A stretch of 64,000 bases of DNA, from the NCBI RefSeq assembly GCF_042453785.1, contig NC_091673.1, positions 3,355,501-3,419,500 of the forward strand, given 5' to 3'. The position numbers were made by a program, and so were the translations under genes. This DNA comes from Malus domestica. Taxonomy: Eukaryota; Streptophyta; Magnoliopsida; Rosales; Rosaceae. The notes beneath the pieces were generated by a model. That model did no database searches. It was not told where the DNA came from and saw nothing but the letters and a program-made list of their open reading frames with translations. Shown one piece after another: positions 57,085 through 64,000 of this stretch; position 1 is the stretch's first letter; the number at the start of each line of letters is the position of its first letter.

Positions 57085-57721
57085 ATTAAAGAAGACAATG
57101 TTTAAATAAAGAAAGACTGGCTCACTTTCAAATTGCTTTGATGAAATTACTTGATTACAAACAGTTTTAATTTATAGAATTCAGGACTCGAACTTCTGAG
57201 AACATATTTGAGGAATATTCTTGTAGTGTTAACTCCTAGCTAGGTTCAAGTTTTAGATGATTGTACTTCAAAAAGAAATTTGCGGTGTATGGAGAACAAC
57301 TTACATGACACAGTTAAACTGTTATTTTGGCAACTGTGTGGACGAAAACTTACACAAAACTTTGAATCATTGGCATTAGAGGCCACAATAACGGAAAGTT
57401 TACAAGTGTGCCGTTTCATGAAAGTCATTATTATAATTAATTTCTTGATAATTTATAGTTTAATATTATCTTGTTGGCCGGGTACGTTGATACAAGCAAA
57501 GAGTAGAAAGTGACAATTTGCAGCAAATGCAAGGAAGGCTCGTAGATTTATTTCTCAATCTAAGCTGGAAAAAGTAGGTGTCTTTTATTGTATGTAGCAC
57601 CTGCTTGGAAGTTTGCATTAAGTCTTTAAGTATGATTCTTTACGATGAATTTATTGTTTCTGCTTTCAAACGGAACGCCGGCATCCTCCGCCATCTTGAC
57701 GAGATCATCCGCGGTCACAAA
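57085..57721. other. DUF1262 upstream region
   Basis: AT-rich promoter side of the DUF1262 gene. The short coding-like scrap at about 57670-57720 (GCCGGCATCCTCCGCCATC) has higher GC than its surroundings and stops at the TRIM. It may be an exon remnant of an unknown gene. Nothing else is recognised. Confidence 0.4.
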
Positions 57722-57972
57722 TGAAGAAAGTTAAAGTTTCACCATAAAACTAATTGGCAATATGAGGAGTAGCTCAATCTCTTATAAGTCTATGCAAGGT
57801 CCCTTCTCCCATCAATGTGGGACTTATTCTCCTCACGTGTGGGGAATTTTCGAGCCTAACACATGGACAACACAACAAGGTGACGTGAAACACATGTGGC
57901 CGTTTGGCTTCACATGTGGGACAACCTGCTCTGATACCATGAAGAAAGTTGAGGTTCCACCCTAAAACCAAT
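57722..57972 (-). mobile_element. TRIM retrotransposon, minus orientation, right LTR truncated
   Basis: On the minus strand the LTR at 57940-57972 (only its end) is followed by the primer site TGGTATCAGAG (57929-57939), about 95 bp of interior, and an LTR at 57722 to about 57834 ending CTTTCTTCA. Interior and LTR match the plus-orientation element next to it. The truncated LTR meets the other element's truncated LTR at CCAATT|GAGAATG. Confidence 0.75.
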
Positions 57973-58318
57973 TGAGAATGAGTCCCATATTGATGCACAT
58001 TGATGGGACGAGGGACCTTGCATGGCTTATAAGAGGTTGAGCTACTCTCCATATTGCCAATTGGTGTGGAACCTCAACTTTCTTTATGGTATCAGAGTAG
58101 GTTGTCCCACGTGTGAAGCCAAACGGCCACACGCGCTCCACATCACCCTGTTGTGTTGTCCAAGTGTTAGGCTTGAAAATTTGCCACACGTGTGGGGACG
58201 TGTTGAGAATGAGTCACACATTGATGGGATGAGAGACCTTGCGTGGGCTTATAAGAGGCTTGGTAGGCTACTCCCCATATTGCTAATTGGTTTTATGGTG
58301 GAACCCCAACTTTCTTCA
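57973..58318 (+). mobile_element. TRIM retrotransposon, about 346 bp
   Basis: LTRs 57973-58086 (first few bases missing) and 58201-58318 (TGTTGAGAATGAG to CTTTCTTCA) enclose only 114 bp of interior. That interior begins with the primer site TGGTATCAGAGTAGG at 58087 and ends in a purine-rich GTGTGGGGACG. This is close to the smallest possible LTR element: promoter, primer site, polypurine tract and nothing else. TTATAAGAGG in the LTR may be its TATA region. Confidence 0.82.
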
Positions 58319-59213
58319 ATGACATTGTTGATCGAATTCAAACACTCAGCGAGGAAGATTCGGCTCTACCTTGGATTCTACGAGGGTCTTATTTGCAATA
58401 GCTCAATGAGAGACACCATTTCTAAAGCCCTAGTTATGTAGATGAATCTGTTGGAAAACTTGGAGTATATAATATTAACAAGTTTCCTAGATTACTAATA
58501 GATGTTAACATGATACTTGACGCAGCCATGTTTTTGGTTGAAAATGCAATTCTTCTACTTGTTTAAGACCTTATGTTCCAAAGGTGATGGAACCCTCGAA
58601 TCTCAGAACAACTCTTCACAAGTAGGGAATTGGATTATACAGACACAGGCTTCATCTAATTTCCATCTATTGTGGAAATCAGTTATCTGCAGTTGCTGGC
58701 AGTTTTCACCGAGTAATAGATAAGCAATTATCATTTGCTGCATGTTATCCACGTATCCTTGCTTATAGGGAGCAATTTTTCCACGTTTGCAACTTACGTC
58801 AGATTGTATTGTTACCACATACATTTCGTCCTTCACTAAATGATAGTTTAGTCCAATTAATTTTCTAATAGAATCTTCCCTTGTCGACTCCCCTTCTCAC
58901 CTCTTGCAACTCTTTCTTCGCCTTAGTCAATATCTCCTTCAAATTTGGTTTTTCTAGCTTCAATTTGTTTAACTCCTCCATTGATGTTAGATCCATGGTT
59001 TTGAGAGAGAAAAACTGGTTTCGAATTTCTTGATTAGAATTTGGGGGGAGAGAGAGAGAGAGTGAATGTGTGTGTGTGTGTGTTTGTTTGTAATTTTTTG
59101 GAGGGAACAAAACAACCTTTTACACCTTCATTGTCCGACTAATCCACTATCAGCCGATCATTACCATTCCGGGTTTAGATCTGCTGTGACCAATTTTTCT
59201 CTGCCTATACTCA
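58319..59213. other. Unassigned sequence between TRIMs
   Basis: Short frames only. On the minus strand, 58996-58865 encodes MDLTSMEELNKLKLEKPNLK followed by a basic helix ending at a stop (43 residues). It is preceded by a leader with CACACACA/GAGAGA repeats, so it could be the first exon of an unknown gene. On the plus strand, 58322-58440 has a scrap (DIVDRIQTLSEEDSALPWIL in one frame) that resembles an F-box-like start. I do not assign either. Confidence 0.3.
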
Positions 59214-59356
59214 TTTAGAGTGTCTGGAATATAGAGTGGTACACCACGTGTTAATATACAAGTGGTGAGATACTTGTGTTAAAAAATAAAACTTATCTCT
59301 ACTTATGTAATGGCACGTGGTGTACCATGTTTCATGCATAGTGAAAAATTTCTCCC
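59214..59356. mobile_element. MITE, GGAGAAATTTTCA family, worn left end
   Basis: The right part (GTGAAAAATTTCTCCCC) and the interior (GTGGTACACCACGTGTTA, TACTTGTGTTAAAAA) match the copies at 32084 and 43613. The left terminus has diverged and no target duplication was found. Confidence 0.5.
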
Positions 59357-59381
59357 CATTGTGACACCATCTTCTTAGTTT

Positions 59382-59505
59382 TGTGAGAATATGAAGGTAA
59401 AAGAGTCCCCCATTGGTGAAAGGAGAAACCTTGTAAGGCTTATAAGAGACTAAGCTACTCCTTATATTCTCAATTGGTTTTATAGTGGAACCTCAACTTT
59501 CTTCA
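59382..59505 (+). mobile_element. Solo TRIM LTR
   Basis: TGTGAGAATATGAAGG to CTCAACTTTCTTCA matches the 118-bp LTR of the element at 57973 along its length, including CTTATAAGAGACTAAGCTAC. No primer site follows the end (ATAATGTT). Confidence 0.75.
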
Positions 59506-59640
59506 TAATGTTATCGCCATGTATGATCTTCTACCACTGATCGGCTGATGGTATTTCAAATGCTGCTGAGGATTTGTGATCAAGATTAGTTCTCAAGAAA
59601 GTTATTTAGTTCTCAAGATTGGTTGGATTTCAGTTGTCAG

Positions 59641-60469
59641 TGTTGGATATAAGTCAACAATCTGTGATTTAAATATATATGCTAATAAACAATAAATGCA
59701 ATAGGAATTAACAGAATATAAACTAGAATACGAATTAAAAAAACAAACAACTTGAAGATCGAGGCTTGCGTACCGCAATGTCCTTGAAACAAAAATTTCG
59801 TCCCTACTCAGTGCTTGTAGTTCTACAGACGTCTGCTTCACCAGGATTCAACGATCTAAGTCAGAAATTCCAGCACCGGAAAATTGACTTCTGGCGAATA
59901 TTAATATGGTTCTCTCAGAAAGGATGTTTATGATTGCAGGAGAAGATTTATGATTTTTCTATATTATAAATGTCATGCAGATGGATGTATATATAATGTA
60001 ATTATACCTGTTCGCAACAGGTATGAGGAAGGGATGCATCTGTTGGGAAACATCTGCTGAAAAAGGTGTTTTTGTTTCTGCGTTTTCACACTTCAGACTT
60101 CATCTGAAAAGATGAGTCTGTTGGTAAAAATAATTAATTAATTAATTTAAATTCGAAATTAAAAATAATTAATTAATTCCGAAAATAATTAATTAATTTA
60201 ATTATTAGAGCCCCAAGGCCCAATGCCCATCTTTTGACAATTAAATATATATTAAATATATATTAATTATAATTAATTATATATATTAATTACCAATTAA
60301 TAAGTACACCCCAAAGCCCAACCCCAAAGGTGAGCCCAATTTTAGTCTCCAGGCCTATTACTCCAATCACTTTCTATAAAAGACAAAGCCTTATAAAGTG
60401 ATAAAATCTTTTGGGAATGGCCAATGTGGGACAAAGAAATTTATACTCAAACTATTCAAATTTCCAACA
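59641..60469 (-). repeat. 3' LTR of the second Copia element
   Basis: 829 bp with inverted ends TGTTGG and CCAACA. It contains AT-rich TTAATTAATT arrays (60130-60300) and a GCCCAATGCCCATC block. The partner LTR is outside the window, so the limits rest on the ends and the adjacent polypurine tract only. Confidence 0.75.
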
Positions 60470-61084
60470 ATACCCCACATTTGAGTTGAAATTTCATTCA
60501 AACTCCAACAATTACCCCACATTTGAATGCAAATGTAAATGCAAATGGATGATTAGGCTGCCTAAAACTGAGAGAGAATAGACATGATATGCATCGGGTG
60601 AAGTGTCTTTTGGACTTGAACTTACCCTAGTGAAAACATATCGGGCTTACTTGGTGACGCAGTGGATGTGGAAGATCTTGAACTGTTCACCGCAGTAGTA
60701 AACCGAGACAATATGCTACACACATATCATGGCTGCCACACGTCAATTCATACTATTGTGTTCATTTTGGCCCTGAACAGATCTCGGATTTCGTAGGAGC
60801 TTTAGAGAATTTAGCCATGTTAATTCTCATAAATGTGGCCCCATTTACTCCTATATAGGTGACATTAATTAAGAATAGTCTGCCATATTCCTCTTGATAA
60901 CAAGATATTAATGTCATTAAATGTATAAAACATAACCTCTTAAACATCAACACACAACACACATTTTATCATAAGAATTGGTAAGTTGTGTGTTCAACTT
61001 TTGAATCAAACTCAACCAGTTTGCCTATTGAACCTAGACCATGGGATCTCCAATCAGCTAGGTTAGGTTTCCTCCCAGTTCGAT

Positions 61085-62122
61085 TCATTGAATTGGCTTG
61101 AGACCCATTCCCCTCGATGTAAATAATATTTGCTCTCTTGGTAGGCCTTTTGTCAAAGGATCAACTATATTTTCCTTTGACTTCACATAATCAATGGATA
61201 TTATTCCATTAGAGAGCAACTTCTTAAGAGTATTATGTCAACGCCTGATGTGACGTGACTTCCCATTGTATACATGACTTTTGGCCCTTGATTGTGCGGC
61301 CATACTATCACAATGTATACATATAGCCGTTACCGGCTTTGGCCACATTGGAATATCCTCCAGAAAATTTTTGAGCCACTCGGCTTCTTCGCCAGCCAAG
61401 TCTAAAGCTATAAACTCGGACTCCATGGTGGACCGAGCTATACATTTCTGTTTAGCGGATTTCCAAGATATTGCTGCACCTCCCAAGGTAAAAACATATC
61501 CACTTGTCGACTTGGATTCTGTAGTGTCAGAAATCCAATTGGCATCACTGAAGCCTTCTACAACAGGTGGATATTTTGTGTAGTGTAATCCGTAGTCAAG
61601 TGTATTTTTCAAATACCTTAACACTCTTACTAAAGCATCACAATGCTTTTGTGCTGGATTACTTGTATATCTACTAAGCCTACTTACTGCATAAGCTAAG
61701 TCGGGCCTAGTTGAATTCATCAAGTACATTAGACTTCCAATTACTTGAGAATATTCAAGTTGAGATATGGCATCGCCTTTATTTTTCTCCAACTTGCATC
61801 CAGTATCAAAAGGAGTTGCAGCATGTTTGCAGTCAAATTGACCAAACCTTCGTAATATTTTTTCTGCATAATGGGATTGTGTAAGGACATATCCTTCACT
61901 ATTTCTCTTAATTTGAATTCCTAAAATGACATCGGCTTGACCTAAGTCTTTCATGTCAAAACTGGAATTCAACATTTTCTTTGTTTTGTTTATGACATCT
62001 TTATTGCTTCCCATTATGAGCATATCATCCACATACAAGCAGACAATAACATAAGTTTTATCATTACTCTTAATGCAGACACATTTATCAGATTCATTTA
62101 TTTTGAACCCATGTGTCAACAA
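61085..62122 (-). pseudogene. Second Copia: RT end and RNase H
   Basis: This contains [15 protein letters not shown] (the catalytic YVDD), [60 protein letters not shown] and [20 protein letters not shown]. After NGKSRHIRR a TGA (61238-61240) interrupts. The same frame then goes on through SNGIISIDYVKSKENI, DPLTKGL and SRGMGLKPIQ to a stop at 61085-61087, the usual Copia C-terminus. Confidence 0.9.
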
Positions 62123-62143
62123 AATATGATCAAATTTCTCGTG

Positions 62144-62977
62144 CTATTGTTTTGGTGCTTGTTTAAGTCCATATAATGACTTAACTAATTTGCACACTTT
62201 GCTTTCTTGTCCTTTAAGCACAAATCCTTCAGGTTGTTCCATGTATATTTCTTCATCTAGTTCTCCATTTAAAAATGCTGTTTTTACATCCATTTGATGT
62301 ATATCAAAGTTGTATACAGCCGCAATCGCTATTAACGTCCTAATTGACGTTATGCGAGAAACTGGAGAATAGGTGTCGAAATAATCCAACCCTTCTTTTT
62401 GGTGATAACCTTTGGCTACTAAACGTGCCTTGAACTTATCAATGGTTCCATCCGCCTTAAGTTTCTTCTTGAAAATCCATTTATGGCCAATTGGTTTACT
62501 ACCGGGAGGTAAATCAACCAATTCCCATGTGTTATTTTCCATAATGGATTCCATTTCACTTTTCATTGCTTCCTTCCATAAAGGAGCCTCAGAAGAAGAC
62601 ATTGCTTCTTTAAAAGTTCTAGGTTCATTCTCGGATAAGAAAGCAATGAAATCTGGTCCAAAGTTTTTAGAAACTTTGATTCTTTTTCCTCTTCTTGGTT
62701 CCACATCATTTCCTTGGACACCAGAAGAAGAGGCTTCATCATGACTATGATCATGAACCCTCTTTGTATTAGAACCAGATTCCTTTTCTTTGTAAGGGAA
62801 TATATCCTCAAAGAATTCTGCATCTGCTGATTCTAATATAGTGTTAACATGTATGTCAGAAATCGAAGATTTCACAACAAGGAACCTATAAGCAGCACTA
62901 TTATTTGCATATCCAATGAATACGCAATCAATAGTTTTAGGTCCTAGTTTCGTTCTTTTTGGTAACGGAACTTGCAC
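62144..62977 (-). pseudogene. Second Copia: reverse transcriptase, first part
   Basis: The linker region (CVFIGYANNSAAYRFL; EPRRGKRIKVSKNFG) is followed by RT motifs [80 protein letters not shown] and SLYGLKQAPKQ. A TAG at 62144-62146 then cuts the frame where the family has Trp. Reading continues in frame beyond it. Confidence 0.9.
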
Positions 62978-62992
62978 CTTTGCTAAGCAACC

Positions 62993-63988
62993 CTACACTT
63001 TGAGGGTTTTATAAGTGGGTTTATGTCCTTTCCATATCTCATAAGGTGACTTGTCAATCTTTTTTAGAGGAACCTTATTTAATATGGTATTTGCAGTAAG
63101 TAAAGCTTTACCCCACAAACTGTGTGGAAGCCCAGAACTATTTAACATGGAATTAATCATATCTTTGAATGTTCTATTTTTTCTTTCGGCAACACCATTT
63201 TGTTGTGGTGTGTATGGAGCCGTTGTTTGATGTATAATTCCATGTTGTGCACAAAAATCTGAGAAGGCAGTAGACTCATACTTTCCTCCTCTATCAGATC
63301 TAAGTGCTTTGATTTTTCTCTCAAGTTGATTTTCAACTTCGGCTTTATATGTCTTAAACATATTCAAAGCTTCGTCCTTGCTATGAATCAAATAAACATA
63401 GCAATACTTACTGCAATCATCAATGAAAGTAACATAATAATTCTTTCCTCCACGACTTGGTGTGGATTTAAAGTCACAAAGATCACTATGAATTAATCCA
63501 AGTAATTCATTTGATCTTTCCAAAATTGACTTTCTCGTTTGCCTAGCAAATTTTGATTCAGTACATGTTTCACACTTATGATTAAAATTAATGTCGAATT
63601 TAGGTAATAATTCTAATTTAACCATTCTATGCATAGAACGAAAATTAACATGTCCTAATCTAGCATGCCAAATATTAGAAGACTCAACAATATAAGTAGA
63701 AGCATTTATTTTATTAGCATCATCAATGGCAATTACATTAAGTTTCACAAGGCCATCAGCCACATAACCCTTTCCAACAAACATCCCACCCTTGGTAAGT
63801 ACAAATTTGTTGGATTCCATTACAAGTTTAAAGCCCTTAGCAATTAGAATTGGTCCAGAAACCAAGTTCCTCCTCATTTCAGGAACATGCAGCACATTCA
63901 GCAAGGTCAAACTTTTCCCAGATGTGAATTTGAGTACCATCTTGCCATATCCCTCCACCGCAGATGAGGCAGAATTGCCCATATACAA
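62993..63988 (-). pseudogene. Second Copia: pre-integrase and integrase
   Basis: This starts within the protease/GAG-pre-integrase region (VLHVPEMRRNLVSGPILIAK), then the zinc-binding HH-CC module (ARLGHVNFRSMHRM; CETCTESKFARQ) and the core (LIHSDLCDFKST, VTFIDDCSKYCYVYL, LRSDRGGKYES, TPQQNGVAERKNRT). The GGKYES segment has Lys where Glu is usual. It ends with TAG at 62993-62995 after TYKTLKV, again where the family has Trp. Confidence 0.9.
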
Positions 63989-64000
63989 CTTTTCTCCAGG

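Larger units (their letters stand above)
59641..64000 (-). mobile_element. Degenerate Ty1/Copia retrotransposon, runs off window
   Basis: The 3' LTR is 59641-60469, the 3' untranslated part 60470-61084, and pol 61085 to beyond 64000. On the element's strand the LTR starts TGTTGGAAATTTGAATAG after a purine tract (ATGTGGGGTA). Coding order is protease-adjacent region, integrase, RT, RNase H. The gag and 5' LTR lie past 64000. Three nonsense codons interrupt what is otherwise one frame. It is a different lineage from the element at 44886: unrelated LTR sequence and distinct pol motifs. Confidence 0.92.

Noticed and set aside
57722..58318. Possible CRISPR-like or satellite array because of repeated blocks
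   Set aside because: The repeats are LTRs of TRIM elements with primer sites, in a eukaryotic genome.

Overview
The window is nuclear DNA of a flowering plant, a dicot. The gene families are a TIR-class NLR, a PERK receptor kinase, a CML, DUF1262, RING-H2 and F-box. The introns are small GT-AG introns and the spacers are AT-rich and crowded with LTR retrotransposons and MITEs. TE families and protein styles look rosaceous (apple/pear-like), but the species cannot be proven from the sequence. I see no CRISPR array, rRNA or convincing tRNA gene.

Layout. 1-3.5 kb: nested transposons (LTR fragment, hAT-like AACGGTTATGGG repeats, and a MULE with a perfect 9-bp target duplication). 3.75-7.2 kb: a TNL resistance gene without its TIR exon and with one frameshift in NB-ARC. 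8.0-8.5 kb (-): an EF-hand CML. 9.9-10.3 kb (-): a small conserved plant protein. 11.4-15.4 kb (-): a complete eight-exon PERK receptor kinase whose exons sum to 740 codons plus stop. 19.4-29.9 kb (-): a dead HD-domain phosphohydrolase (HDDC2-like) gene. Its exons are scattered between a Helitron-like end, a 2.5-kb solo LTR carrying a hAT element, and two more solo LTRs. 29.9-35 kb: PIF/Harbinger element, MITEs, one small gene. 34-44 kb: an imperfect segmental duplication whose unit is one intact RING-H2 gene plus one RING-H2 pseudogene; the second pseudogene has been hit by four DNA transposons. 44.3-54.7 kb: an F-box gene destroyed by a young 6.4-kb Copia element, a solo LTR, and a non-coding LTR element that itself carries a PIF/Harbinger element. 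55.2 kb (-): an orphan first exon of an importin-9-like gene. 55.8-57.1 kb (-): an intact two-exon DUF1262 gene. 57.7-59.5 kb: very small TRIM elements. 59.6-64 kb (-): a second, degenerate Copia element running off the edge.

Genes that appear functional are PERK, CML, two RING-H2 genes, DUF1262, and two small conserved proteins. PERK, the HD-domain relic and the importin exon lie in the same order as Arabidopsis At1g26150-At1g26160-At1g26170 (recalled, not searched). This suggests an ancient gene block in which two of three members have decayed here, perhaps after genome duplication. No multi-gene pathway or operon-like system is evident. The distinctive biology is layered transposon insertion, datable from target-site duplications, into decaying gene copies beside intact paralogues.
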